Part shown: positions 9,101-18,258 of the stretch, in pieces
Layout: each line of letters begins with the position of its first letter
Position numbering within the stretch: position 1 is the first letter of the stretch
Assembly: GCA_945621435.1 (NCBI GenBank)
Contig: CALZBR010000017.1
Location: forward strand, 1-47,121
Length of the DNA stretch: 47,121 nucleotides
Source of the DNA: an uncultured Lachnospiraceae bacterium
GTDB taxonomy: Bacteria; Bacillota; Clostridia; Lachnospirales; Lachnospiraceae
Direction: 5' to 3'
The notes under the pieces: generated by a model
The model's input: the letters and a program-made list of their open reading frames with translations, nothing else
Told to the model about the DNA's origin: nothing
Databases searched by the model: none
Position numbers and translations under genes: made by a program

Positions 9101-9955
9101 CAATTTTCTCATTGCCATCAGGGCAAGATCCATCAGGCAGACAAACTTGTCCTTGCGTCCTGCAAAGATCTCCTCTCTGGTGTCCAGATAGCTCTGGTAG
9201 GTGGTCTTGATGGGAGAGAGGTAATAGCCCTCACCGAACTCCACATCGGTCAGCTCCGTGGAGAAGGTGGTGTGACGGCAGTGATCGGACCAATAGGTAT
9301 CCAGAACACGGATCTCCGTCATGGAGGGGTCTCTCTTCTCCTCATCGTTAAAGTACTTCTGAATGTGTTTGAAATCCTTAAAGGTCATTGCCAGAGAAAG
9401 AGAATCGTACAGCTTCTGAAGCTCTGCCTCTTCCATGGTGATAAAGCCATCAAACACGGCAATATCTGCGGGTTCATCAAACTTTGTGATCAGGGTATCG
9501 GGCTTCTCGCTGCCAATCTCCCTGGAATCCACGGGGTTGATACAGTATGCCTTGATTCTGGCAAATTCTTCGTCAGTAATATTACCCAGAATCATATAGG
9601 TGACAGCGGTGCGAATCACAGGCTCTTCATCCTCTTTCAGGAATCTCACGCACTGTACTGCAGAGTCTGCTCTCTGATCGAACTGACCGGGCAGGAACTC
9701 TACGGAAAACACTCGTGCATTCTCCGGAATCTCAATCTGCTCCGCATACAAATTATCCACAGGGGGTTCGGAAAATACAGTTCTGCAGGCCTTTTCAAAC
9801 ACTTCATCGGAGATATTCTCCACATCATAGCGGATGAATTCTCTGACTCCCTCCACCTGAATACCGAGGTAGTTTTTGATCTCCTCGTGAAGCTCTCCCG
9901 CTTTTACCGCAAAGGCCTCCTTCTTTTCCACATAGATACGTCTGACGTTACTCAT
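6158..9955 (-). CDS. purL: Phosphoribosylformylglycinamidine synthase, single-chain clostridial type
   Basis: This 1265-residue enzyme converts FGAR, glutamine and ATP to FGAM, the fourth step of IMP synthesis. It carries the synthetase (PurL) part and, from about residue 990, a fused glutaminase (PurQ) part with FPGTNCEYDS and the nucleophile motif GICNGFQALIKLGLVP near residue 1104. DTYWSDHCRHTTF and FFKNETHNHPTEIEPFGGA are PurL signatures. Being one chain, it needs no separate purS or purQ. The ATG has AGGAGG seven to eight bases upstream. The TetR gene ends 15 bases ahead, so the two are probably co-transcribed. Other purine genes are 13 kb away. Confidence 0.96.
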   Translation of the reverse strand: MSNVRRIYVEKKEAFAVKAGELHEEIKNYLGIQVEGVREFIRYDVENISDEVFEKACRTVFSEPPVDNLYAEQIEIPENARVFSVEFLPGQFDQRADSAVQCVRFLKEDEEPVIRTAVTYMILGNITDEEFARIKAYCINPVDSREIGSEKPDTLITKFDEPADIAVFDGFITMEEAELQKLYDSLSLAMTFKDFKHIQKYFNDEEKRDPSMTEIRVLDTYWSDHCRHTTFSTELTDVEFGEGYYLSPIKTTYQSYLDTREEIFAGRKDKFVCLMDLALMAMRKLKADGKLADMEESDEINACSVVVPVEMDYGDHRETEEWLVFFKNETHNHPTEIEPFGGAATCLGGAIRDPLSGRGYVYQAMRVTGAADPTVPVSETLKGKLSQKKLVRGAASGYSSYGNQIGLATGFVKEIYHPDYVAKRMEIGAVMGAAPRRNVIRETSDPGDIIILLGGRTGRDGCGGATGSSKVHTEQSIETCGAEVQKGNAPTERKIQRLFRREEVSRIIKKCNDFGAGGVSVAIGELADGLTVDLDKVPKKYAGLDGTELAISESQERMAVVVAPDDVEKFLKYSAEENLEAVPVAVVTEEPRLVLKWRGNKIVDLKRAFLDTNGAHQETRVKVDIPEEKDNYFEKWAVPAVGEKLEKGDIRDAWLTLLNDLNVCSQKGLVEMFDASIGAGSVLMPYGGKHQLTETQTMVAKLPVLKGKTDTVTMMSYGFDPYLSSWSPYHGAIYAVVESMAKIVASGGDASKIRFTFQEYFRRMTSDPERWSQPFAALLGAYDAQIGFGLPSIGGKDSMSGTFNQIDVPPTLVSFAVDIAKSGDIVTPELKKAGNVLVRFKIEKDDFDIPMYDAVAELYSKIHELILEGAVASAYALDAKGVAAAVAKMAFGNKLGVAVDGNLSVEELFGNGLGDLLVELSADGLQLLKDKEMEYTLIGTVTEQEALTYGDVKLTLEEALKAWTSRLEKVFPTKAVKETTPVESPVYTTDKVYVCRNKVAKPTVFIPVFPGTNCEYDSTKAFERAGANVVTKVFRNLSAQDIRESVEEFEKSIAQAQIIMFPGGFSAGDEPDGSAKFFATAFQNAKLKEAVMKLLNERDGLALGICNGFQALIKLGLVPYGEIVGQKADSPTLTFNTINRHISKMVYTKVVSNKSPWLRGAKAGAVYCNPASHGEGRFVAPKEWLDRLFENGQVATQYSDQDGNVSMDEEYNINGSYCSIEGITSPDGRILGKMAHSERRDAAVAMNIYGEQDIRIFESGVEYFR

Positions 9956-9970
9956 TTCTTTCCTCCTAAT

Positions 9971-10555
9971 TTACGCCTCTACTCCCAAATTTTTTAATAT
10001 ATGTAAGATCTCCCTGTCCACGGCTTCTGATGTTACGCCGATGGTATGGGCACATATCTTCAATCCCTCAAGCACGAACATAATATTGCGTGCTGTCTCT
10101 GTGCAGTCATCGCAATAAAACTCGCCGTTTTCCACGCCGACCTCAATCAGCTTTTCAATGATTTTCACTGCAGAATCAAACTGCTTTTTCAGTACATTAT
10201 CTTTTTTGGTGGGATGATTCTCAAAGTAGTACTCATAAACCGCTTCTGTCAAAGTATTCTGTCTGCGAAGCAGTTCTTCCTTCTGTTCCTGCAAAAAAAG
10301 CACCAGTATATCGGCTGCCGTGGCATCCTCCGTAATCTTGTCAGAGAAAACATCATCTGTCTCCTCGCTCTCCAGCTTCAATACCTCAAGAAAAATCTGG
10401 GCTGTATTGTCAAAGTACAGATACAAACCTCCCCGGCTGATTTCACAGGCTTCCACAATATCTTTCATGGTAACGTTTTTAAAGCCTTTTTCCACGAATA
10501 CCTTTCTGGCAGTCTCCAGTATAAATTTCTTCTTCTGTACTGATTTTTCTCCCAT
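9971..10555 (-). CDS. TetR/AcrR-family transcriptional regulator
   Basis: A 194-residue one-component regulator. The N-terminal helix-turn-helix (about residues 10-56) reads ILETARKVFVEKGFKNVTM..DIVEACEISRGGLYLYF, a textbook TetR match. The C-terminal ligand domain is not assignable. I placed the start at the ATG at 10555, with GGAG eight bases upstream; a longer frame to 10603 would run into the upstream gene. It sits 15 bases before purL, and 23 bases separate its start from the upstream stop. Its ligand and targets are unknown. Confidence 0.88.
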   Translation of the reverse strand: MGEKSVQKKKFILETARKVFVEKGFKNVTMKDIVEACEISRGGLYLYFDNTAQIFLEVLKLESEETDDVFSDKITEDATAADILVLFLQEQKEELLRRQNTLTEAVYEYYFENHPTKKDNVLKKQFDSAVKIIEKLIEVGVENGEFYCDDCTETARNIMFVLEGLKICAHTIGVTSEAVDREILHILKNLGVEA

Positions 10556-10578
10556 GTTGTGTACTCCACTCCCTCTTA

Positions 10579-11043
10579 CTATACCCCAAAAGGCTTGTCC
10601 CAATACTCAATAATCTGCTTCATCTGCTTCAGTACCAGGTAAAAAATGTTCTCCTGCATGGCCTGACTCCACAGCACACCCTTCGTCCGGCCGCCCAGAA
10701 CATAGTACGACAATATCCCCTTAAGGATATCCCAGTCCTGAATATCCGCTGACTGAATCAATCTCCTCTCATCATTGTGGCTATTGATTCTGTTGCGGCT
10801 ATAGACATAACAGTAATTCCTGTCCATAAGCGCCGTCTTCTCTGCCTCACGAACAAAGCTGAGCAGGGTACCGTCATACACCGGAATACTCATGGAATGC
10901 TCAGTGAACTCCGGACCTCTATAGAGCGAACTGACCTGTTGCCCGCATTTTTGTTCCAGCCAGGGTAAATACCTCAAAAGCGGCATAACCATCTGCTTAT
11001 ATTCCTGCGCCTGCTGCTGTCTGAATTCCATGTTTTGTTCCAT
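10579..11043 (-). CDS. Unknown 154-residue protein ahead of TetR-purL
   Basis: I do not recognise this protein. It begins with a Gln/Glu-rich helix, has no signal peptide or membrane segment, and contains an aromatic C-terminal block (YYVLGGRTKGVLWSQAM, then IIEYWDKPFGV). The ATG is preceded by GGGGG at good spacing. It is the first gene of the apparent unit with the TetR gene and purL, and is divergent from the CAP-sensor-like gene. The AT-rich gap at 11044-11194 must hold both promoters, but I could not place them convincingly. Confidence 0.75.
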   Translation of the reverse strand: MEQNMEFRQQQAQEYKQMVMPLLRYLPWLEQKCGQQVSSLYRGPEFTEHSMSIPVYDGTLLSFVREAEKTALMDRNYCYVYSRNRINSHNDERRLIQSADIQDWDILKGILSYYVLGGRTKGVLWSQAMQENIFYLVLKQMKQIIEYWDKPFGV

Positions 11044-11194
11044 ACACTATGTCCCCCGATTCCTGTGAAAGCAAAAAATGACACATATGTATTTTTATTT
11101 TATCACATTTTTATTAAAAGTACAGTAGAAAATTACAGGGAATATGGTGTATACTGTAAAGCAGGAATACTTTCATATTTGTGAGGTAATTTTT

Positions 11195-13486
11195 ATGGCC
11201 GGTATTACACTGGATAAAGGCAAAAAAATCTATCAGACGGGACAGCCCACGACTGCAATTCACCTTATCACAAAGGGAAGCGTATCCGTGGAATACCCCG
11301 GCGGAACCTATCAATTGAACAAAGGCGATGTTATCGGTATCTGCGAGCTATGCTCGGAGGTGCATTTTCTGGGCTATACAACCCTTGCCGAGACTACCCT
11401 GCTTTCCTATCCGATCGGCAACATGGACGCCCTGGAAAGCTTTCTTCTCAAGCACCCGGATGTGGCACGCCTGTTTTTGCTTTCCATGTTCCGACAGATC
11501 AATCTGCTTCTGGAACGAAGCACCCTGTCCGAGATGAAGTGTACCAGTCTTCACCAGAATCTGGTAAAGGATTACCAGAACTACCTTACCCTGACAGACA
11601 GGTACCGGCTGGAACGCCGTACCATAGAAGGATTGGCGGAGGCCGTATCCTCTCTCCGGGATGAATTCCCGGACGACTGGCTGAATACCTATTATCTCGG
11701 ATTTCAGCATATCTATGACGAAAATGGCGATGCTGCCGATCAGATGAGCAGGGAACCGGGACTGTCTTTGGGATTGTTGCGGAAGGGAAGTCTTGATTTT
11801 CGCAAGACCTTCACCGTCCTGGAAGAGCAGCACCATTACCGCTCCGACATCAGAAATTTTTATTTCAATGATACCGGGAATGATCTCTTTGCGTTGCTTT
11901 CTTCCCTTTATGATAAGCTTGGTCCCGACAATGAAGATGCCGCACAGCTCTACACAGACCTGGAAAGAATCATACAGCAGCAGAAGGACAATCCCCGTGC
12001 AGGATATGACCCGGCTGAAGCACGTATCAAAGTCTTCCGCGAGAATACCGCTTCCGCTCCTGCTTTGCAGGACGATGTGCCCACAGCAAAGGCTTCCACC
12101 GAAGCTGCAATTCTGAAGGAGCTGTCAGGTTCCCTCAATACAATACTGGAGTACGCTCAGGCTGACCGCGCTTTGGCAGATGCATTTCACGCGCATCTGA
12201 ATGCCTACAAGTCCCTAAGTGACCGCAATCTTGTGGAGGATACCAGCATTCGTTTAAGAAAGGCAATCTGTCAGGATTTCTATGCGCTCTATTCTGCCGT
12301 TTTTGAGCGAAGCCTGTCTCAACCCCGGATACCGGTGGTTGCAAAAATGTTTCTTGACTATGGATATGCAGATGAAGAATTGGCAGGACAAGCCAACTGT
12401 ATCACGCTGTATCATCTGGCTTCCCATGAAGAAGACAACAGCAGCCTTGGCATTTATACCTTCTATCAATGGCTTTTGGCAATCTATAACGGTCAAAAGG
12501 AACCAAGCCGTAATGAATTTGATGAGGATTTCACGGAAAACCTCCGAAAGAGACAACAAAAAGGTGATATTACCAAAGAGGAAATGCTGCAGATGGAGCA
12601 GGATCCCCTGTGCAAGGTTCAGTATGAGCTGGCCAATATGTTCCCCCAGATCAACAAAATGACCTGTGGTCGTATCAGCACCTTCTGTCCTCTGTTCTCT
12701 GCGGAGAACTGTATCAAGGATTTGAATTCGGCTTATGTGTCTGTGGCACAGGTAACCAAAGCCCTGTCCATGATTCGATCTATTGACTACTCTGCTTTTC
12801 ATCGTGAGAGCCTGGATTATGACAATATGAATCTGATCGGCAAGGAACCCCTACACATGGAATTCCTTCCTGATATCATACTGATGCCCAACATCGGCAT
12901 ACGCGGTGTCATGTGGCAGGAAATCGAGGGAAAAAAGAGGAACTCACCCAGTCGTATGTGTCTTTCCGTCTTCCACATGGAGGATGTCAATACGACCATG
13001 ACCAGACTTACCGGCGAATTCCGCTGGGAGATGTGCAAGCGGATTCAGGGGCCCCGATGGAATGATGTTTCCGACCACTCTCTCACCAGCGATTATTTCG
13101 ACTATGTACAGTTTTATCGGAAGAATCATGATCTTACCGCGGAAGCCAAGGAACGAATCAAGCTCAGCCTCCAGCGTGCGAAGAACAGCTTTAAGGAGAT
13201 GTTTGTCCGGGACTATATCACCTGGATTATGTTTGAGGCATCCGGAGCTCCCAGACTGAACAAAGTGGCACGAAGAATTCTCTTTACATACTGTCCCTTC
13301 CCCGAGACCATGTCTGCCTCCATGGAGCAGAACCCCAATTTCGGAGAGCTCATCAGCAGGCAAAAGATAATGAATGCCCAAAGGCTTCACCATCTGGACG
13401 CCGTCATCCAAAAAATAAAGAGTAACGGGAAGGAAGTTCCCATTACTCTCGAAAATGAATATCGTTTTGTACAAGGACGGTTATAG
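11195..13486 (+). CDS. Large protein with CAP-like sensor domain and unknown C-terminal region
   Basis: The 763-residue product starts with a cyclic-nucleotide-binding-like beta-roll (about residues 1-115: IYQTGQPTTAIHLITKGSV, LNKGDVIGICEL). The conserved Arg of the phosphate-binding cassette is not obvious, so cyclic nucleotide binding is unproven. The remaining roughly 640 residues match no domain I know. The C-terminal third has blocks that look strongly constrained (ILMPNIGIRGVMWQEIEGKK near 560, GEFRWEMCKRIQGPRWNDV, FYRKNHDLTAEAKE, NKVARRILFTYCPFP). There is no HTH, kinase, cyclase or membrane segment. I chose the ATG at 11195 because GAGGT lies 8 bases upstream. It is monocistronic and its stop is only 6 bases from the convergent neighbour's stop. 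Confidence 0.85.
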   Translation: MAGITLDKGKKIYQTGQPTTAIHLITKGSVSVEYPGGTYQLNKGDVIGICELCSEVHFLGYTTLAETTLLSYPIGNMDALESFLLKHPDVARLFLLSMFRQINLLLERSTLSEMKCTSLHQNLVKDYQNYLTLTDRYRLERRTIEGLAEAVSSLRDEFPDDWLNTYYLGFQHIYDENGDAADQMSREPGLSLGLLRKGSLDFRKTFTVLEEQHHYRSDIRNFYFNDTGNDLFALLSSLYDKLGPDNEDAAQLYTDLERIIQQQKDNPRAGYDPAEARIKVFRENTASAPALQDDVPTAKASTEAAILKELSGSLNTILEYAQADRALADAFHAHLNAYKSLSDRNLVEDTSIRLRKAICQDFYALYSAVFERSLSQPRIPVVAKMFLDYGYADEELAGQANCITLYHLASHEEDNSSLGIYTFYQWLLAIYNGQKEPSRNEFDEDFTENLRKRQQKGDITKEEMLQMEQDPLCKVQYELANMFPQINKMTCGRISTFCPLFSAENCIKDLNSAYVSVAQVTKALSMIRSIDYSAFHRESLDYDNMNLIGKEPLHMEFLPDIILMPNIGIRGVMWQEIEGKKRNSPSRMCLSVFHMEDVNTTMTRLTGEFRWEMCKRIQGPRWNDVSDHSLTSDYFDYVQFYRKNHDLTAEAKERIKLSLQRAKNSFKEMFVRDYITWIMFEASGAPRLNKVARRILFTYCPFPETMSASMEQNPNFGELISRQKIMNAQRLHHLDAVIQKIKSNGKEVPITLENEYRFVQGRL

Positions 13487-13492
13487 ACTGTT

Positions 13493-13912
13493 TCAACCGT
13501 TTGCGGCATCCTGCCCCGACTCTCCCTCCAGCTTCCGGAGATAAGGAGCAGGATTCTTTTTCATTTCCACCATAGTCTCAAAGGCAGAAAGCAGCAGGCG
13601 TTCCCTGTGATAACGATTCATCTCTTCCCCGCGATCCATGTACAGTTTGAAATGATCTACCTGCCAGACCAGCACATCCGTGAGGGAATATCCCTCCACC
13701 TGATATTCACACAGGAATTTCCCATAATCATGGTAATACGCCAGTTCCCGTAACAGTCCGTTGGAACTCCTGATTTCCTCCCAAAGCTTCTCCCCATAGG
13801 AATCTTCTTTCCCGGCTTTCAAGGCAAGCGCAAGGATATAATTGTGAAGGGTGTCCATCGCTTTCTGCAATCTGATATTCTGTTCCGTATTTATCGTTTT
13901 CATTTTCCTCAT
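13493..13912 (-). CDS. Unknown soluble 139-residue protein
   Basis: A mostly helical, charged protein with no family I recognise. Notable stretches are YYHDYGKFLCEYQVEGYSLTDVLVWQVDHFKLYMDR and a basic C-terminal region. Its ATG overlaps the stop of the hydrolase gene (ATGA), so it is translationally coupled as the last gene of that unit. A second ATG three codons in has GAGG just ahead and could be the true start. It ends 6 bases from the convergent CAP-sensor-like gene. Confidence 0.75.
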   Translation of the reverse strand: MRKMKTINTEQNIRLQKAMDTLHNYILALALKAGKEDSYGEKLWEEIRSSNGLLRELAYYHDYGKFLCEYQVEGYSLTDVLVWQVDHFKLYMDRGEEMNRYHRERLLLSAFETMVEMKKNPAPYLRKLEGESGQDAANG

Positions 13913-14415
13913 TCCCCGACAATATTAATCTGACACATCTTCATGGTTTCCAGCGCAGCCCGGTGTGTGGCGGGAGTCACCCCGGCACAGCAGGAAGCGT
14001 CCACTGTAATCTCAATCTCGGGAAACAGTGCTTTCAGGATTAAGGCATTGGATACCACGCAGATATCCGTGCAAAGTCCTACCAGCTCAATCTCTTCAAA
14101 TTCTCTGTCTGCCCAATGCGTCCATCCGAAGGAAGGCTTATCAACGATAACAGCGCCCGGCACCTCCAGCCCTTCCGCGATCTGCCAGCCCTCAGTCCCC
14201 TCAATGCAATGCTTTACCGGTAGCTTCTTTCCTTCCTGGGTCTCCGGGTAATTCTCCTGATGGGTATCTCTGGTGAAAATAATCTCTTCTCCCCTGCTCC
14301 GGTACTGATTGATTTTATTCTTCACATTCACCACAATAGCCTGAGCCTCAGCGGTACCCAGGGTACCGTCAATAAAATCATTCTGCATGTCCACAACGAT
14401 TAATGTTCTCTTCAT
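13909..14415 (-). CDS. Cysteine hydrolase of the nicotinamidase/isochorismatase family
   Basis: The 168-residue protein has the whole nicotinamidase-type active site: Asp9 (VDMQNDF), Lys93 (VDKPSFG) and Cys119 (GLCTDICV), with candidate metal ligands Asp50, His52 and His69. Conversion of nicotinamide to nicotinic acid for NAD salvage is the most likely reaction, but related amidases share these residues, so I do not assign pncA firmly. The ATG has AGGAGGA at good spacing. It follows the RNA methyltransferase gene by 23 bases and overlaps the next gene by 4. Confidence 0.88.
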   Translation of the reverse strand: MKRTLIVVDMQNDFIDGTLGTAEAQAIVVNVKNKINQYRSRGEEIIFTRDTHQENYPETQEGKKLPVKHCIEGTEGWQIAEGLEVPGAVIVDKPSFGWTHWADREFEEIELVGLCTDICVVSNALILKALFPEIEITVDASCCAGVTPATHRAALETMKMCQINIVGE

Positions 14416-14438
14416 ACCTGTCTCCTCCTGTTTTTCTA

Positions 14439-15368
14439 TTATCTCTTCCGCAGCTTCGCCAGGAAAAAGCCCTCATACAATTCGTCAGGTGCCACACAGA
14501 GTGTTCCCGCCATCTTCACCGGCAGTACCGGCAACCCCGGAAATACTTCTGCCGATAGGGGAACCAGTTCCACCTTTCCCCCGGACAATGCCGACTTGAC
14601 AATCATTTCATTTTCGCAAGCCAGAACCGAGCAGGTGGAATAGACCATTTCCTGTCCCTTTTTCAGCAGATTTACCGCCTTTTTTATCAAGGCGGTCTGG
14701 GCTTTCACTGATTTATCAATCAGCTTCCGCGTAAAGTGAGTCTGCAAACGCGCATCCTCCAAATCCAGTACGCCGCTTCCGCTGCAGGGTGCATCCAGAA
14801 GAATCTGATCAAAGGAGAAAAAATCGTCCAAAGTACGGGAATCCTTCTGCATGAGATATACACAGGACGCCCCCTGTTTCTCAACATTATAACGAAGTCG
14901 TTCCATGCGGATCGAATTCATCTCGCAGGCCGTGATATGTGCCTTATTCCCTGTCATGGCTGCCATCTGTGTGGTTTTGCCGCCCGGCGCCGCTGCCATG
15001 TCCAGTATATCTGCTCCTGCCCTCGGTCCCAGTGCCAGCGGAGGAAGCATGGACGACAGGCTCTGCAGATATATTTTTCCTTCTTCATATACAGCAAGCT
15101 GCCTGATCCGGCTCTCGTCCCCTTCCTCTATTACAAAGGCATCCTCGTACCAGGGCACTTTGCTGTAGGAGATTCCTGCTTCAGATAATGCTTTATCAAT
15201 CTCCTCAGCGGTCGCCTTTATGGTATTTGCCCTCAGGGTCACCTTTCTCTTCGCTCCATATCCCTGTATAATTCTTACTGCAGTCTGCTCTCCATACTGT
15301 TCTCGCAGCAGCCCGGGCAGGAACTCAGGAAGCCCTATCCTTTCAACAGATTCCTGCATCTCTGTCAT
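14439..15368 (-). CDS. RsmB/NSUN-family RNA cytosine-5 methyltransferase
   Basis: An SAM-dependent rRNA or tRNA m5C methyltransferase of about 309 residues. Visible motifs are the SAM-binding DMAAAPGGKTTQMA, the proline-cysteine motif LLDAPCSGSG, and the catalytic cysteine motif VYSTCSV. The N-terminal part (LPEFLPGLLREQYG...RANTIKA) matches the family. It lacks the C-terminal PUA-like extension of longer RsmF proteins. I prefer the ATG at 15368, which has GGAG nine bases upstream, over the ATG at 15395 whose nearest AAAGG is too far. The exact target nucleotide cannot be told from sequence. Confidence 0.88.
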   Translation of the reverse strand: MTEMQESVERIGLPEFLPGLLREQYGEQTAVRIIQGYGAKRKVTLRANTIKATAEEIDKALSEAGISYSKVPWYEDAFVIEEGDESRIRQLAVYEEGKIYLQSLSSMLPPLALGPRAGADILDMAAAPGGKTTQMAAMTGNKAHITACEMNSIRMERLRYNVEKQGASCVYLMQKDSRTLDDFFSFDQILLDAPCSGSGVLDLEDARLQTHFTRKLIDKSVKAQTALIKKAVNLLKKGQEMVYSTCSVLACENEMIVKSALSGGKVELVPLSAEVFPGLPVLPVKMAGTLCVAPDELYEGFFLAKLRKR

Positions 15369-15473
15369 TGTTCTGTTCTCCGTTTCCAATTGCATTATGA
15401 CTGTTAACCTTTACTGGTATTTTATATCAAAAATTTTGTTTTGCCTACCTGTATTTTTCTGTTCCTTCGTATA

Positions 15474-15502
15474 TTGCAATTTGGAACAATCTCTTTTATG
15501 AT
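15474..15502 (+). promoter_or_regulatory. Promoter for the lipoprotein esterase
   Basis: TTGCAA (15474-15479) and TATGAT (15497-15502) are spaced by 17 bases, about 50 bases ahead of the signal-peptide start codon at 15556. It lies in the divergent gap shared with the RNA methyltransferase gene. Confidence 0.5.
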
Positions 15503-15506
15503 ATAG

Positions 15507-16592
<1,086 letters not shown>

Positions 16593-16638
16593 TCCTGATA
16601 AATATCAGGCTCTAACAAACAAGTCATATATGCACATA

Positions 16639-16672
16639 AAAATAACGATGCTAACTTTAGCATCGTTATTTT
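16639..16672. terminator. Bidirectional terminator between esterase and tRNA-Trp
   Basis: A perfect 15-bp inverted repeat (AAAATAACGATGCTA and its complement, 4-base loop) lies between the convergent esterase and tRNA genes. A- and T-runs at the ends of the arms suit termination in both directions. Confidence 0.8.
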
Positions 16673-16675
16673 CAG

Positions 16676-16746
16676 CAGGGGAAGAGAGGATCGAACTCCC
16701 GTTAACGGTTTTGGAGACCGCCGCACTACCGCTGTACTATTCCCCT
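16676..16746 (-). tRNA. tRNA-Trp (anticodon CCA)
   Basis: On the minus strand the acceptor arms AGGGGAA and TTCCCCT pair, with discriminator base G. The anticodon loop is CTCCAAA, giving anticodon CCA between arms GCGGT and ACCGT. The D arm (GTAC/GTGC) and T arm (GGGAG-TTCGATC-CTCTC) form with a few wobble pairs. The length is 71 with a short 4-base variable loop. No 3' CCA is encoded: the sequence continues GCTGAA, so CCA must be added by the nucleotidyltransferase. Confidence 0.9.
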
Positions 16747-16750
16747 ATTT

Positions 16751-16776
16751 ATTCGTCGGTCAACTCACCGACGAAT
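16751..16776. repeat. Perfect hairpin in the tRNA-Trp 5' leader
   Basis: A perfect 10-bp inverted repeat (ATTCGTCGGT and its complement, 6-base loop) lies between the -10 box and the 5' end of tRNA-Trp. The predicted transcript start falls near 16773, so the primary transcript would begin with this hairpin. It ends four bases before the mature tRNA. Confidence 0.6.
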
Positions 16777-16779
16777 GCT

Positions 16780-16809
16780 ATTATAACACAGTACCTACAA
16801 AATAGGCAA
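16780..16809 (-). promoter_or_regulatory. Promoter of tRNA-Trp
   Basis: On the minus strand TTGCCT (16804-16809), an 18-base spacer and a perfect TATAAT (16780-16785) preceded by TGT form an extended -10 promoter. It lies between radA and the tRNA gene. Confidence 0.65.
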
Positions 16810-16876
16810 GTTTTTTTTCAAAAAATATATAAAATTATAAAAACACCAAAAATGAGATCTGTATGCTCACAGTACC

Positions 16877-18256
16877 TTACAGCAGCCTGTCGATGGCATC
16901 CTGTACCGTGGAGACTCCGACAATCCGAATTCCGGTATGTTTCCTGCAATCCTCAGCGCACACTTCCGGCACAACGCAGATTTCAAAGCCCAGCTTCTCC
17001 GCTTCCGCCGCTCTCTGCCTTGCCATGCTGACGGCACGAACCTCTCCGCTCAGTCCTACCTCTCCAAAAGCAATTAATTTCGGGTTCAGGGCTTTGTTTT
17101 TGAAGCTGGAAAGAATCGCCAGGATGATCCCAAGGTCAACGGCCGGCTCCGTAATCTTCATACCCCCGGTGATATTGACATAGGCGTCGCAGGAGGTAAG
17201 CTGCATTCCGGAGCGTTTTTCCAGTACCGCCATAAGAAGATTCACCCTGTTGAGGTCGGTACCTGTGGTCTGCCTGCGGGGAATGCCGAAATTACTGTTG
17301 CAGACCAGCGCCTGAATCTCCACCAGAAGCGGTCTTGTACCCTCCATGGTGCATGCGACCACGGAACCGCTGGCATTCTCCGGTCTGCCGTTTAACATAT
17401 ATTCTGAGGCATTCATCACTTCCACCAGCCCCTGCTCCTGCATCTCAAATACACCGATTTCATTGGTAGAGCCGAAACGATTTTTTACCCCGCGAAGAAT
17501 GCGGTAGGAAGCATGTCTGTCTCCTTCAAAATAGAGAACCGTGTCCACCATGTGCTCCAGCACTCTGGGACCGGCCACGGTGCCTTCCTTTGTCACATGA
17601 CCGACAATAAGCACAGAGACTCCCATGCCTTTTGCAAGCTGCAACAGAACTCCCGTGGATTCTCTGACCTGGGACACACTTCCGGGCGCAGCAGAGACGT
17701 TCTCGCAGTACATGGTCTGAATGGAGTCAATCACCACCACCTCCGGCTTCTGTTCCCGAATCACCTCTGTAACCATATCCAGGCTGGTCTCGCACAACAG
17801 CATCATCCTGTCCGAGAACTTTCCGATCCTGTCTGCCCGCATCTTAATCTGTGCACTGGATTCTTCACCGGAAATATACAGAACCTTGTGGTTCTCTCCG
17901 GACAACCTGCGACACACCTGCAATAAAAGGGTCGACTTACCGATTCCCGGGTCTCCACCCACAAGCGTCAGAGAGCCCTGGACGATACCGCCTCCCAGAA
18001 CTCTGTCCAACTCTCCGATACCCGTAGGAATCCGGTCTTCCTTTTCCACAGTTATATCTGCCAGCACACTGGGTACAATATCTGTTCTTCTTGTGCCGGA
18101 TTTCAATGCGGCAGTTCCCGTGTGGGGCATTTTACTGACCACTTCCTCCACAAAGGAATTCCACTCTCTGCACCCCGGGCACTGTCCCATCCATTTTGAA
18201 GATTCATATCCGCAGTTCTGACAAAAGAACACGGATGATGTCTTTCCTTTCGGCAT
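16877..18256 (-). CDS. radA: DNA repair protein RadA
   Basis: The 459-residue RecA-related ATPase promotes branch migration in recombinational repair. It has the N-terminal zinc finger (Cys12, Cys15, Cys26, Cys29), Walker A GGDPGIGKST near residues 98-107, the RadA-specific KNRFGST motif near 255 and a C-terminal Lon-protease-like domain. Its ATG follows the stop of the small upstream gene by two bases, with AAGG inside that gene's end, so translation is coupled. A clpC-radA order is common in Firmicutes. Confidence 0.96.
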   Translation of the reverse strand: MPKGKTSSVFFCQNCGYESSKWMGQCPGCREWNSFVEEVVSKMPHTGTAALKSGTRRTDIVPSVLADITVEKEDRIPTGIGELDRVLGGGIVQGSLTLVGGDPGIGKSTLLLQVCRRLSGENHKVLYISGEESSAQIKMRADRIGKFSDRMMLLCETSLDMVTEVIREQKPEVVVIDSIQTMYCENVSAAPGSVSQVRESTGVLLQLAKGMGVSVLIVGHVTKEGTVAGPRVLEHMVDTVLYFEGDRHASYRILRGVKNRFGSTNEIGVFEMQEQGLVEVMNASEYMLNGRPENASGSVVACTMEGTRPLLVEIQALVCNSNFGIPRRQTTGTDLNRVNLLMAVLEKRSGMQLTSCDAYVNITGGMKITEPAVDLGIILAILSSFKNKALNPKLIAFGEVGLSGEVRAVSMARQRAAEAEKLGFEICVVPEVCAEDCRKHTGIRIVGVSTVQDAIDRLL

Positions 18257-18258
18257 AA

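Noticed and set aside
8957..9997. Long plus-strand open frame of 346 codons over the 5' part of purL
   Set aside because: Antisense shadow of purL; no start site and no family resemblance.
16639..16672. Attachment site of an integrated element next to the tRNA gene
   Set aside because: No integrase gene and no second copy of the tRNA 3' end were found nearby; the inverted repeat is fully explained as a terminator.
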